Positions 7,838 through 16,900 of a stretch of DNA of 64,000 nt are shown in pieces. Position 1 is the stretch's first letter, and each line of letters opens with the position of its first letter. Under the pieces are notes generated by a model that worked only from the letters and a program-made list of their open reading frames with translations, did no database searches and was not told the origin of the DNA. A program made the translations under genes and the position numbers. This stretch comes from Sphingomonas sp. UNC305MFCol5.2. GTDB taxonomy: Bacteria > Pseudomonadota > Alphaproteobacteria > Sphingomonadales > Sphingomonadaceae. The stretch is from assembly GCF_000712135.1 (NCBI RefSeq), contig NZ_JOOE01000004.1, forward strand, positions 126,501-190,500, in the 5' to 3' direction.

Positions 7838-9357
7838 TCAGCGCCCGAGTCCACGCCCCAACCATCGGGCGGCGGCATCGGGGCTCTGCTTGTCCCTGTC
7901 CCGATCGACCAGATAATTGGCCTCGCGCATCTTCTCCACTGGAATCGTGCCGATCAGCGGACGCAAGGCCGCCTGGAACCGCAGGTCCCCGGCGCGGCGC
8001 GGGGCGAGCAGCAGGATCGCGTCGTAACCGGGTATCGCGCCCTTCGGATCCTTGAGGACAGCGAGGTGATCGGCGGCGATGCGCCCGTCGGACGAGAAAG
8101 CGGGGATCACGTCCGCCTCGCCGCTGGCCAATGCGCGGTACATGAAGGTCGGCTGATACGGGCGCGCGGATTTGAAGTTGAGGCCATAAGCGCGGCGCAC
8201 CGCCGCCCATTCGGGCCGTTCGAGAAATTCGACGTCGGTGGCGAAATCGAGTTCGCCGGCCTGGGGCGCGAGTTCGCTCAGGCTGGCGATCCCGCGCCGC
8301 TTGGCGTCGTCGCCGCGCATCGCAAAGGCATAGGCATTCTCGAAGCCGAGCGATCCGAGCAGAGTCACGCCATGCGTCGCCTTGGCCCAGCCGGCGACCC
8401 CGTCGACGATCGCCGCGCGCGGCGGCACGTCGGTGCGCTTCATCTGGTTGGTCCAGATCGTTCCCGAATAATCGACATAGACATCGACATCGTTCGCCGC
8501 GAGCGCGCCGAACGCCACTGCCGATCCGAGTCCCTCGCGATAGCGCACCTTGTAGCCCGCCGCCTCGAGCCGGTGCCCGATCAGCCGCGCGAGGATATAC
8601 TGCTCGGAAAAACCCTTGGCGCCGATCGTGACGGTGCCGCGCGACGCGGGCCATGCCGGCGCCAGCGCGATCGCTGCCGCGGCGAGCAACACGGCGAGAC
8701 TCGCCCAGACCAAACCGCGCCGCCGCCGCGCGATGCCATATTCGGCCAGTCCGAGCAGTGCGTCGACTGCCAGTGCGAGACCGGCGGCGACGATGCAGCC
8801 GGCGAGCACCAAAATCCAGTTCTGGGTCTGAAGCCCCGCGAATATCAAGTCCCCCAGGCTCGGCTGGCCGACGGTGGTCGAAAGCGTCGCCGCGCCGATC
8901 GTCCATACCGCGGCGGTGCGGATCCCCGCCATCAGCACCGGCGCGACCAAGGGCGCCTCGACCAGCCAAAGCTTCTGGCCGCGCGTCATCCCCATACCGT
9001 CCGCTGCCTCGATCACCGCGGGATCGAGATTGGCGAGCCCGGTCACCCCGTTCCGCAGGATCGGCAGTAGCGCGTAGAGCGACAATGCGAGCAGCGATGG
9101 CAAGAACCCCAATGCCGGAATGCCGCCGCCGACCAATGCCGAGAGCCAGAGCAGGATCGGATAGAAGAGCGCGAGCAATGCGAGGCTGGGGATCGTCTGG
9201 ACGAGACTGGCGAAGCCGAGCGCGATGCGGCCGACGGTCTTGTTGCGTGAAGAAAACACCGCGAGCGGCAGGCTGACGACCAGCCCGAGCAGCAGCGCCG
9301 AGAAAGCGAGCAGCAGATGCTGCGCCAGCAGCTCGGGCACGCGCGCGAAGGCGGCGG

Positions 9358-9361
<4 letters not shown>
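7838..9361 (-). CDS. Osmoprotectant-type ABC transporter, fused permease and substrate-binding protein
   Basis: A 507-residue fusion. Residues 1 to about 235 form an OpuB/ProW-type permease with about six membrane helices and the EAA-like loop IEAADGMGMTRGQKLWLVEAPLVAP. After a last helix, residues about 245-505 form an OpuAC/QAT-type periplasmic binding domain beginning VTIGAKGFSEQYILARL and containing VDVYVDYSGTIW. This family takes up glycine betaine, choline or related quaternary amines. The start overlaps the ATPase stop by four bases (ATGA). Fusing the binding protein to the permease fixes a 1:1 stoichiometry at the membrane. The ligand cannot be read from the sequence. Confidence 0.9.
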
Positions 9362-10125
<764 letters not shown>

Positions 10126-10179
10126 CGTCCGCGGTTGTGCGGGATGAAGTCGCAAAGGTCAAAAGAACAGGAGGGGCAG

Positions 10180-10971
10180 ATGGCGGGCGAGAAGGCGATC
10201 TTCATCACCGGCGGAGGATCGGGGATCGGCCAGGCAGTCGCAAAGCTGTTCGCGGCGCGCGGCTGGCGCGTCGGGCTGGCCGACGTCAACGCCGCCGGGC
10301 TCGAGGCGACCAAAGCGATGCTGCCTCCCGGAATGGCGACAACTTATGTCATGGACGTGCGCGATCGCGACGAGTGGCGCGAGGCGCTTACCGCGTTCGC
10401 GGCGACCACCGGCGGACGGATCGACATGCTCTTCAACAATGCCGGCATCGCGGTCGGCGGGCCGTTCGCCAATGCCACCGACGACGAGATCGACCGGATC
10501 GTCGGCATCAACCTGGTCGGCGTGATCAACGGCGCGCGCGCCGCATATCCTTTCCTCAAGGCGACGCCGGGATCGAGCCTCGTCAACACCGCTTCCGCCG
10601 CGGCGATCTACGGATCGAGCGGCCTCGCGCTCTATGCCGCGGTCAAATTCGGGGTGCGTGGGCTATCCGAGGCGCTGGACGCCGAATGGGCAGCGGACGG
10701 GATCAAGGTCCGCGTGGTGATGCCGAGCTTCATCGATACGCCGCTGCTCGACTCGACCGTAGCGGGGACCAACCGCACCGCGCGCGATTCGGTGCGGGCC
10801 GCGGGGCTCGAATTCACGCCGATCGAACAAGTCGCCGAGGAAATCTGGGCGGGAATCGAGCGCGACAAGGTGCACGTCATCATCGGCAAGACAGCGCGCC
10901 GATTGGCCTTCGCCTCGCGCTGGATGCCGGGCGCGCTCCGTAAGCAGATGCGCCGCGGCGCGATCGCCTAA
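10180..10971 (+). CDS. Short-chain dehydrogenase/reductase
   Basis: A 263-residue classical SDR. The coenzyme-binding motif is [11 protein letters not shown] near residues 10-20, the NNAG motif is [10 protein letters not shown], the active-site Ser lies in [10 protein letters not shown], and the catalytic Tyr-Lys pair is in YAAVKFG. The Asp after the second strand (GLADVN) favours NAD(H) over NADP(H). The start has GAGGGG five bases upstream. The stop codon overlaps that of the convergent PCD gene. Its substrate cannot be inferred; the family covers many alcohols and ketones. Confidence 0.9.
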   Translation: MAGEKAIFITGGGSGIGQAVAKLFAARGWRVGLADVNAAGLEATKAMLPPGMATTYVMDVRDRDEWREALTAFAATTGGRIDMLFNNAGIAVGGPFANATDDEIDRIVGINLVGVINGARAAYPFLKATPGSSLVNTASAAAIYGSSGLALYAAVKFGVRGLSEALDAEWAADGIKVRVVMPSFIDTPLLDSTVAGTNRTARDSVRAAGLEFTPIEQVAEEIWAGIERDKVHVIIGKTARRLAFASRWMPGALRKQMRRGAIA

Positions 10972-11258
10972 CGGAGCAAGGCGTCGATCGCGTGCGCCAT
11001 CGCAATGTCGCGCTGCGAAAGCCCGTCGGCATCATGCGTGGTAAGCAATATGTCGACGCGGTTCCACACGTTCGACCATTCGGGATGATGATCGGCCTTT
11101 TCGGCGATCAGCGCGACTCGGGTCATGAAGCCGAACGCCTGGTTGAAATCGTCGAAGGTGAAGCGCCGGGTGATCGCGTCGCGGGCTTCGTCATAAGCCC
11201 AGTCGGGAATCGCGGCGAGCGATTCGCGCCGGTGTCCCTCGGTCAATCGCACCACCAT
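10968..11258 (-). CDS. phhB: 4a-hydroxytetrahydrobiopterin dehydratase (PCD)
   Basis: A 96-residue enzyme that dehydrates 4a-hydroxytetrahydrobiopterin, recycling the cofactor of aromatic amino acid hydroxylases. The family signature [16 protein letters not shown] carries the active-site His pair, and a second conserved block is [16 protein letters not shown] 11258 is chosen because a full AAGGAGG Shine-Dalgarno sequence stands before it; an upstream in-frame ATG at 11288 has none. No phenylalanine hydroxylase gene is in the window, so the physiological partner is elsewhere, or the protein acts in molybdopterin or other pterin metabolism as in many bacteria. Confidence 0.93.
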   Translation of the reverse strand: MVVRLTEGHRRESLAAIPDWAYDEARDAITRRFTFDDFNQAFGFMTRVALIAEKADHHPEWSNVWNRVDILLTTHDADGLSQRDIAMAHAIDALLR

Positions 11259-11305
11259 GATCGCCTCCTTGCCCAGCCTTCGTCCCACCGCCTATGGGTT
11301 CGGGC

Positions 11306-11710
11306 ATGAGCGGGCAAGCGCCTTCCCACGCGCCGGATGCGGCAGCGATCGAGGCAATGGCCCGCGATGCACTCGCGCGCATCCCCGAGCCCTTCGCCAC
11401 GCATCTCGCCGACGTCGTGCTGATCGTCGAGGAATTCGCCGACGACGAGACGCTCGACGCGATGGGGATTGAGGATCCGTTCGATCTGACCGGCCTCTAT
11501 CACGGGCGTCCGGTCGGCGAGAAATCCCTGTTCGATTCGGGCGGGCTGCCCGATCGCATCCACCTCTATCGCCGCCCGATCCTCGACGAATGGTGCGATA
11601 CCGGGGTGCCGCTGCAGACGCTGGTGACGCACATCGTCGTGCACGAAGTCGGGCATCATTTCGGACTGTCCGACGACGATATGCACGCGCTGGAAGACGC
11701 CGCCGGGTGA
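11306..11710 (+). CDS. Small zincin-like metallopeptidase family protein
   Basis: A 134-residue cytoplasmic protein of the minimal MMP-like (zincin_1) family. The zinc-binding motif HEVGHHFGLSD lies at about residues 112-122, near the C-terminus, as usual for this family. Upstream it has ADVVLIVEEFAD and GLYHGRPVGEKS, which are also typical. The physiological substrate of the family is not established. ATG 11306 is taken as the start; an in-frame ATG at 11294 adds only four residues and neither has a strong Shine-Dalgarno sequence. Its stop overlaps the GTG of ccmA (GTGA), making a three-gene coupled unit with the heme exporter. Confidence 0.85.
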   Translation: MSGQAPSHAPDAAAIEAMARDALARIPEPFATHLADVVLIVEEFADDETLDAMGIEDPFDLTGLYHGRPVGEKSLFDSGGLPDRIHLYRRPILDEWCDTGVPLQTLVTHIVVHEVGHHFGLSDDDMHALEDAAG

Positions 11711-12276
11711 GCGGCGGCCTGTCTTTCGCGAATGTCACCTGCATCCGCGGCGGCAACCTGCTGTTCGAAGGGCTGAGCTTCGCACTCGGCCCCTGCGACG
11801 CGGCCTTGGTCATCGGCCCCAACGGTACCGGCAAGTCGAGTCTGATCCGTATCGCTGCGGGGTTGCTCCCGCCCGCTGCCGGGCGCGTGGAAGGCGAGGG
11901 CGCGCGCGCGCTGCTCGCCGAAACCGCTGCGTTGGATCCCGAACTCGGCCTAGCCGTGGCGCTGCGTTTCTGGGCGCGAATCGACGGGCGCGGGGCGGAA
12001 GTCGAAGATGCGCTCGCCGCGGTAGGACTCGGCGAACTCGCGCAAGTGCCGGTGCGGCTGCTGTCGACCGGCCAGCGGCGGCGCGCGGCGCTGGCGCGCG
12101 TGGTCGCGAGCGGCGCGCCGGTCTGGCTGCTCGACGAGCCCGCCAACGGGCTCGACGCGGAATCGGTGCGGAGGCTGGAGGCTCTGATCGCCGAACATCG
12201 CGCAGGCGGCGGCATCGCCCTGGTCGCGACGCATCTGCCGATCGCGCTGCCGGACGCACAGGAGCTGCGACTGTGA
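11707..12276 (+). CDS. ccmA: Heme exporter ATPase CcmA (cytochrome c maturation)
   Basis: A 189-residue ABC ATPase with the short length typical of CcmA. Walker A is GPNGTGKSS near residue 40, the signature is LSTGQRRRAALARV (the CcmA variant of LSGGQ), and Walker B is VWLLDEPANGLD. It pairs with CcmB to drive release of holo-CcmE during System I cytochrome c maturation. The GTG start overlaps the preceding stop, and its own stop overlaps the GTG of ccmB. The other ccm genes (C to I) are not adjacent, so System I is split in this genome. Confidence 0.93.
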   Translation: MSGGLSFANVTCIRGGNLLFEGLSFALGPCDAALVIGPNGTGKSSLIRIAAGLLPPAAGRVEGEGARALLAETAALDPELGLAVALRFWARIDGRGAEVEDALAAVGLGELAQVPVRLLSTGQRRRAALARVVASGAPVWLLDEPANGLDAESVRRLEALIAEHRAGGGIALVATHLPIALPDAQELRL

Positions 12277-12917
12277 GCGTCTTCGCCGCGATCGTGTGGC
12301 GTGAGCTCCGGCGGGCATGGAGCACCGGCGGGCTGCTGATGCCGATCGCCTTCTTCCTGCTCGTCGCGATCCTTTTCCCCTTCGCGATCGGCCCCGACGG
12401 CAAGCTGCTGGCCCTGGTCGGCGGCGGGGTGATCTGGGCGGCGGCTCTGCTCGCGGCCTTGCTGCCCGTCGAGCGGTTGGTGACGCCGGACGCGGAGAGC
12501 GGCGTGCTCGATCAGTTCGCGGCGCGCGGGCTCTCCGACGCCTTCGTGGCTGCGGCCAAGATGATCGGCCATTGGCTCGGCTTCGCGCCGGCCTTGCTCG
12601 CGGCGACGCTGGCGGCGGCGGCACTGCTGCATCTGCCGGTCAGCGCGCTGCTGCCGCTGCTCGCGGGCCTCGCGATTGGCACCCCGGGCCTCGCCGCGCT
12701 CGGCATCGCCACTGCCGCTTTGGTCGCGGGATTGCGCGGTGCCGGCGCACTGGCGGGGCTGGTGATGCTGCCCTTCGCCGTGCCCTTGCTCATCTTCGGT
12801 GCCGGCGCGACTGGCGATCAGCCGGGCGCCTTCAAGCTGCTCGCGGCGGTGAGCCTGTTGCTGGTGGCGGGCTGCCCGTTCGTCGCCGGGGCAGCGATCC
12901 GGATGGGGCGGAGCTAG
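12273..12917 (+). CDS. ccmB: Heme exporter membrane protein CcmB
   Basis: A 214-residue inner-membrane permease with six predicted helices and the family start IVWRELRRAWSTGG. The cytoplasmic segment PVERLVTPDAESGVLDQF is a CcmB hallmark. It partners with CcmA, using a GTG start that overlaps the ccmA stop (GTGA). Its last four bases overlap the convergent methyltransferase gene. The function is in cytochrome c maturation, which fits the cytochrome c oxidase cluster a few kilobases away. Confidence 0.93.
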   Translation: MSVFAAIVWRELRRAWSTGGLLMPIAFFLLVAILFPFAIGPDGKLLALVGGGVIWAAALLAALLPVERLVTPDAESGVLDQFAARGLSDAFVAAAKMIGHWLGFAPALLAATLAAAALLHLPVSALLPLLAGLAIGTPGLAALGIATAALVAGLRGAGALAGLVMLPFAVPLLIFGAGATGDQPGAFKLLAAVSLLLVAGCPFVAGAAIRMGRS

Positions 12918-13783
12918 CGGCTCCAGCGCGCGAAGATCGCGGTCGGCAGCATCAAGCCGCGCGCTTCCTCGCGCACCGTCAGCTCGCCGGCCTCGACCTT
13001 GCCTCCGAGATCGCCGAATGATTGCCGGACCAGCTCGCCGATCGCCAGTGCCGACATGCGTACCGCGTAGACGGTGAGGAACAGGAAGCGCGATTCCGCG
13101 TCGAGCAGCTTCCTTGTGTCGGCGATCAGGCCCGGCAGGCCTTCCTCGAGCTTCCACACTTCGCCGTTCGGGCCGCGGCCCCATTTGGGGGGATCGAGGA
13201 TGATCCCGTCATAGCGGCGGCCGCGGCGTACTTCGCGCGCGACGAACTTGCCGGCGTCGTCGATCATCCAGCGGATCGGCAAGTCCTCCATTCCGGACAG
13301 AGCGGCATTGGTCTTGCCCTCGGCGACCGACTTCTTCGAGGCGTCGACATGGGTCATCCGCGCGCCCTTGGCGGCCAACGCCAGCGTGCCGACGCCGGTA
13401 TAGCCGAACAGGTTCATGCACTCGGCTTCGGGCTTGTCGGCGATCTGGGCGCGCATCCAGCTCCACACCGGCGCCATGTCCGGAAAGAAGCCGAGATGGC
13501 GGAACGGCGTGGTCTGCGCAGTGAAGCGCGCCTCGTGCCAGGCGAGCGGCCAGCCTTCGCGCGGGATCGGCCTTTGGAATACCCAGCGGCCGCCGCCTTC
13601 CTCGTCCGAGCCGGGGAGAAACTCGCCATGCGCGTCCCAATCGGCAGAGGCGGGCGCCCACAAGGCCTGCGGTTCGGGACGAATGAAGCGGTATTTGCCG
13701 TAGCGCTCGAGCTTGCGGCCATGGCCGCTGTCGATCAGCCCGTAATCGGTCCAGGGCTCGCCGGTGAGAGTGATGAGGTCCAT
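12914..13783 (-). CDS. SAM-dependent RNA methyltransferase (RlmI/RlmK-like)
   Basis: A 289-residue class I methyltransferase. The SAM-binding glycine motif is NLFGYTGVGTLALAAKGA near residues 124-141, followed by the acidic strand end THVDASKKSV. The catalytic-type motif is ILDPPKWGRGPNG. The family is the one formed around 23S rRNA m5C methyltransferases RlmI and RlmK, but the protein lacks the N-terminal PUA domain of RlmI, so the target is uncertain. It converges on ccmB with a four-base overlap, and lies 49 bases downstream of thrC, transcribed the same way. Confidence 0.88.
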   Translation of the reverse strand: MDLITLTGEPWTDYGLIDSGHGRKLERYGKYRFIRPEPQALWAPASADWDAHGEFLPGSDEEGGGRWVFQRPIPREGWPLAWHEARFTAQTTPFRHLGFFPDMAPVWSWMRAQIADKPEAECMNLFGYTGVGTLALAAKGARMTHVDASKKSVAEGKTNAALSGMEDLPIRWMIDDAGKFVAREVRRGRRYDGIILDPPKWGRGPNGEVWKLEEGLPGLIADTRKLLDAESRFLFLTVYAVRMSALAIGELVRQSFGDLGGKVEAGELTVREEARGLMLPTAIFARWSR

Positions 13784-13832
13784 GCGTGCCCCATTATCGA
13801 GGCTGATGGCGCTTGTCGAAACCCCCCGTGCA

Positions 13833-15224
13833 TCACTTCTTCGGCGTCGCGCGCTCGGCGATATAGGCAGTCACTGCCTCGAAGGTGGCCGGGAGCACGT
13901 CGTAGCGCTCCTGCCGCTCGTGGAGATCGCCGACCCGCGCCGGAACCGGCGGGCGCAGGCCGGTGGCGCGCTCGACTGCTTCGGCGAACTTGGCGGGGTG
14001 CGCGGTGGCGAGCGTCACCACGGGAATCTCGGCCGGCAACTCGGCGCGGCGGGCGGCGGCGAGACCGATCGCGCTATGCGGGTCGAGCACTTCGCCGGCC
14101 TCGGTAAAGCTCCAGCGCATCGCCTCGTTCATCGCGTCGGCGTCGATCCGATCGCTGGCGAACAGCGACGCGGCGCCTTCGCGCTGCGCGTTGGTGAGCC
14201 GCATCGCGCGTTCGGCTTCGAACCCGCGCATCTGATCGGCGATCGGACCGCCGGCGAGATCGGACAGCAGCCGCTCGAAGTTCGAGCTGACCTGGATGTC
14301 CATCGAAGGGGCGGCGGTGGGAGTCACCGTGCCGGTCGAATAATCGCCCGACGAAAGCGCGCGGTGGAGGATGTCGTTGACGTTGGTCGCGACGATCAGC
14401 TTCGCGACCGGAAGCCCCATCTTCGCGGCGACATAACCGGCGAACACGTCGCCGAAATTGCCGGTGGGGACTGCGAAGGCGGCTGGCTTGTCGGGCGCGC
14501 CGAGCCGGACCGCGGCGTAGAAATAATAGACCACCTGTGCCATCAGCCGCGCCCAGTTGATCGAATTGACCGCAGTCACCTGAAAGCGCCCGGCGAAGTC
14601 CGCGTCGTTGAACATCGCCTTCACCAGCGCCTGCGCATCGTCGAAGCTGCCTTCGATCGCGATGTTGTGGACGTTGGGCGCCAGCACCGTCGTCATCTGG
14701 CGGCGCTGGACCTCCGAGACGCGGCCCTTTGGGTGGAGCATGAAGATGTCGATGCCCGCACGCCCGGCGACCGCGTCGATCGCGGCGCTGCCGGTGTCGC
14801 CCGAAGTGGCGCCGACGATGGTCAGGTGATCGCCGGTACCGGCAAGGAACTTCTCGAACAGCAGCCCGAGCAGCTGGAGCGCGACGTCCTTGAAGGCGAG
14901 GGTGGGGCCGTGGAACAGTTCGAGCAGCCAATGCTGGTGGTCGAGCTGGACGAGCGGTGTCACCGCGGCGTGCGCGAAGCGGCCATAGGCCTGGGTGCAC
15001 AGAGCGCGCAGCTCGTCTTCGCTCAGGTCCGGCCCGACGAACGGCAGCATCACGCGAACCGCGGTCTCGACATAAGAGAGTCCGGCGAGTCCGGCGATCT
15101 CGTCGCGGCTCAGGCTCGGCCATGCTTCGGGGACGTAGAGCCCGCCATCGCTCGCCAGTCCGGCGAGCGTGACGTCGCGAAAGCCGAGCAAAGGCGCGGC
15201 GCCTCGGGTGCTTTGGTAGCGCAT
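13833..15224 (-). CDS. thrC: Threonine synthase
   Basis: A 463-residue PLP enzyme converting O-phosphohomoserine to threonine, the last step of threonine synthesis. The N-terminus MRYQSTRGAAPLLGF is typical. The PLP lysine is in FHGPTLAFKDVALQLLG near residue 115, and the phosphate-binding loop is VGATSGDTGSAAID. Length and ending (NEAMRWSF, ATAHPAKFAEAVE) match the family. ATG 15224 has no clear Shine-Dalgarno sequence but is where homology-like sequence starts. It follows SURF1 in the same direction across a palindromic repeat, an arrangement seen in other sphingomonads. Confidence 0.95.
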   Translation of the reverse strand: MRYQSTRGAAPLLGFRDVTLAGLASDGGLYVPEAWPSLSRDEIAGLAGLSYVETAVRVMLPFVGPDLSEDELRALCTQAYGRFAHAAVTPLVQLDHQHWLLELFHGPTLAFKDVALQLLGLLFEKFLAGTGDHLTIVGATSGDTGSAAIDAVAGRAGIDIFMLHPKGRVSEVQRRQMTTVLAPNVHNIAIEGSFDDAQALVKAMFNDADFAGRFQVTAVNSINWARLMAQVVYYFYAAVRLGAPDKPAAFAVPTGNFGDVFAGYVAAKMGLPVAKLIVATNVNDILHRALSSGDYSTGTVTPTAAPSMDIQVSSNFERLLSDLAGGPIADQMRGFEAERAMRLTNAQREGAASLFASDRIDADAMNEAMRWSFTEAGEVLDPHSAIGLAAARRAELPAEIPVVTLATAHPAKFAEAVERATGLRPPVPARVGDLHERQERYDVLPATFEAVTAYIAERATPKK

Positions 15225-15269
15225 GGCGGCGGGGTTAGCGGCAGGTTCCGGCAGCGGCAAGCCAAGCAA

Positions 15270-15412
15270 AACTCCCCTCCCTGAAAGGGAGGGGTCGGGG
15301 GGTGGGTAGCGTCGCGCGAGGCTCGATGCCCCGCGCGACGCTTGTTCCCCTGGCGAAGGAGGCTCGCTTCGCTCGCCACCCACCCCTAGCCCCTCCCTAA
15401 GAGGGAGGGGAA
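15270..15412. repeat. Intergenic palindromic repeat, type A (about 140 bp)
   Basis: Two outer hairpins, CCCCTCCCT-gaa-AGGGAGGGG (15274-15294) and CCCCTCCCT-aag-AGGGAGGGG (15390-15410), are mirrored around a centre. A GGGGTGGGT-type box stands inside each. In the middle, GCGTCGCGCG (15309-15318) pairs with CGCGCGACGC (15332-15341). The whole can fold as one long cruciform. The same architecture recurs at 28078-28170, and short forms at 37452-37474 and 51441-51463. It is inserted between SURF1 and thrC and supplies the SURF1 stop codon. It is probably a non-autonomous, REP/MITE-like element; its ends are not flanked by an obvious target duplication. Confidence 0.75.
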
Positions 15413-16029
15413 GAAGCCTTCCGGCCGCGCCAGCGCCAGCGCAGCGCGAGCACATAGATCACGCTCGCAACCGCTGCGAACAGGAACCATTGCACGCTGT
15501 AGGCGAGATGGTTGTTGGGCACGGAGGACAGGTCCGGCGTGCCGTTTGGTGCGAGGCCGGGCGCCGGCTTGTCCGCCACCAGCATCAGCCGCTTCGGCGT
15601 GCGATCGAACAGCGAGGCGAGCATCGAGCGACCGTCGGGAGCGTGGCTGATCGTGCCGCGCACCTCGCCGCCCTTCCACTCGGGTTTGGCCATCGGATCG
15701 CGCGTGGTGCCGAGCTGGACCAGCATGCCCGGGCCCTCGGCACCGCCGGTGCGGCATTCGACGATGAAGCGGAACCCGGCATTGCCCGCTCCGGTGAGTT
15801 TGCCCGATACCGGCTCGACGCAATAGCCGTGCGCGCGGCGGAACAGCAAAGCGTCGTCGGGCAAAAGCGGGAAGGCGATCTCGGGCTTGGCGGGATTGGC
15901 GGCGAGCTGCGCGAGCATCGCCTCTTTCTGCGGCAGGCGGATCATGAGCTGCCACAGCCCCAGCCCGATCATCGCGGCGACGGCCAGCGTGACGATCGCG
16001 GTGGGGATGAAGGGAATGCGCCGGATCAT
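15397..16029 (-). CDS. SURF1 family cytochrome oxidase assembly protein
   Basis: A 210-residue membrane protein with one helix at each end (about residues 8-28 and 178-198) and a periplasmic domain between, the SURF1 topology. Family residues include GLGLWQLMIRLPQKEAML near the start and NNHLAYSVQWFLFA near the end. SURF1 proteins help insert heme a into subunit I of cytochrome oxidase. ATG 16029 overlaps the stop of the DUF983 gene (ATGA), with GGAGG before it. The last four residues and the TAG stop lie inside the palindromic repeat downstream, so the original C-terminus was probably altered by repeat insertion. Confidence 0.9.
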   Translation of the reverse strand: MIRRIPFIPTAIVTLAVAAMIGLGLWQLMIRLPQKEAMLAQLAANPAKPEIAFPLLPDDALLFRRAHGYCVEPVSGKLTGAGNAGFRFIVECRTGGAEGPGMLVQLGTTRDPMAKPEWKGGEVRGTISHAPDGRSMLASLFDRTPKRLMLVADKPAPGLAPNGTPDLSSVPNNHLAYSVQWFLFAAVASVIYVLALRWRWRGRKASSPPS

Positions 16030-16391
16030 GGATCCTCCGCGATCCGGCCTTCGCCGGCGCGGTTGCGATATTCGAGCGCGAGCAGCCAGCCCTTGCCGAT
16101 GCGCAGGAATCCCACGGTGAGCGCCGCCGTCAGCGGCACCCAAAGCAGGATGTGGATCAGCAGGCCGGGCTCGAACGTGAACTCGACCCAGAGGGCCAAT
16201 GCCGTGATCAGCGCGCCGATGCCGAGCGTCAGGAACACCACCGGCCCGTCGCCGACATTGAACTGGCAGTAGTCGAGCCCGCAGCCGGGACAGCGATCGG
16301 CGAAGGCGACGAAGTTGCGGAACAAGGTCTTCGCGCCGCAGCGCGGACAGCAGCCATGGAGCCCCGAATCGAAAGCGGGACGCTCGCTCAC
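16026..16391 (-). CDS. DUF983 family membrane protein of the oxidase cluster
   Basis: A 121-residue protein with two N-terminal Cys pairs (CCPRCGAKTLFRNF and DRCPGCGLDY), a rubredoxin-like zinc ribbon. Two membrane helices follow (about residues 52-72 and 78-96). DUF983 genes sit in alphaproteobacterial cytochrome c oxidase loci next to ctaE and SURF1; a role in oxidase assembly is inferred from this neighbourhood only. The GTG start at 16391 overlaps the preceding stop (GTGA), and the end overlaps the SURF1 start. This coupling on both sides supports the call. Confidence 0.85.
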   Translation of the reverse strand: MSERPAFDSGLHGCCPRCGAKTLFRNFVAFADRCPGCGLDYCQFNVGDGPVVFLTLGIGALITALALWVEFTFEPGLLIHILLWVPLTAALTVGFLRIGKGWLLALEYRNRAGEGRIAEDP

Positions 16392-16891
16392 GCCGTGCCG
16401 ACGCACCATGGATCGGGCTGCATGTCGGTCGGCAGGCTGGCCTCGCCCGGCGCCGGGAAGCGGGCCTTGAACGTGAAAGCTTGCGCGCTCGGGCCGAAGC
16501 GATCGAGCAGCCACAGCTTCGACAGGCCCTCTGCCACGGTGGGGAGATGCCCTGCCTCGATCCACCACAATGCCTGATAGGCGCCGTCGAACGGCGCGAA
16601 CCACTGGCGGCGCTGCGCCATCACCGGCGTGTGCGCGCTGCGATAGACAAAGGCGAACAGCGCGTCGGCATCCTCCCAAACGCTCATATTGGGGATCAGC
16701 AACGGATCCGGCGTCGCCTGGATGTCGGTGGCGTTGTTGCCTTCGCCCTGCAATCGCCAGACGAAGCCCGGGCTCGCCTCGGCGAGCGCGTTGACGCGGT
16801 CGAGCGCGGCGAAGAAGCCGGCGACCTGCGGGTCATCGGCCGGCGCTGCGAGCCGGCCGATATTGATCTGCGCAAGATGCCAGCGGGCCAT
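16388..16891 (-). CDS. DUF3291 domain protein
   Basis: A 167-residue soluble protein starting MARWHLAQINIGRL, the typical start of the DUF3291 family (a dimeric alpha/beta-barrel, ABM-like fold). Other family-like parts are VNALAEASPGFVWRLQGEGNNATDI and the aromatic run GAYQALWWIEAGHLPT. Its biochemical function is unknown; related folds include monooxygenases and heme-binding proteins. It lies between ctaE (nine bases upstream) and the DUF983 gene (four-base overlap), so it is transcribed with the oxidase genes. This is not a usual member of the cluster. Confidence 0.85.
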   Translation of the reverse strand: MARWHLAQINIGRLAAPADDPQVAGFFAALDRVNALAEASPGFVWRLQGEGNNATDIQATPDPLLIPNMSVWEDADALFAFVYRSAHTPVMAQRRQWFAPFDGAYQALWWIEAGHLPTVAEGLSKLWLLDRFGPSAQAFTFKARFPAPGEASLPTDMQPDPWCVGTA

Positions 16892-16900
16892 GCCTGCCTG

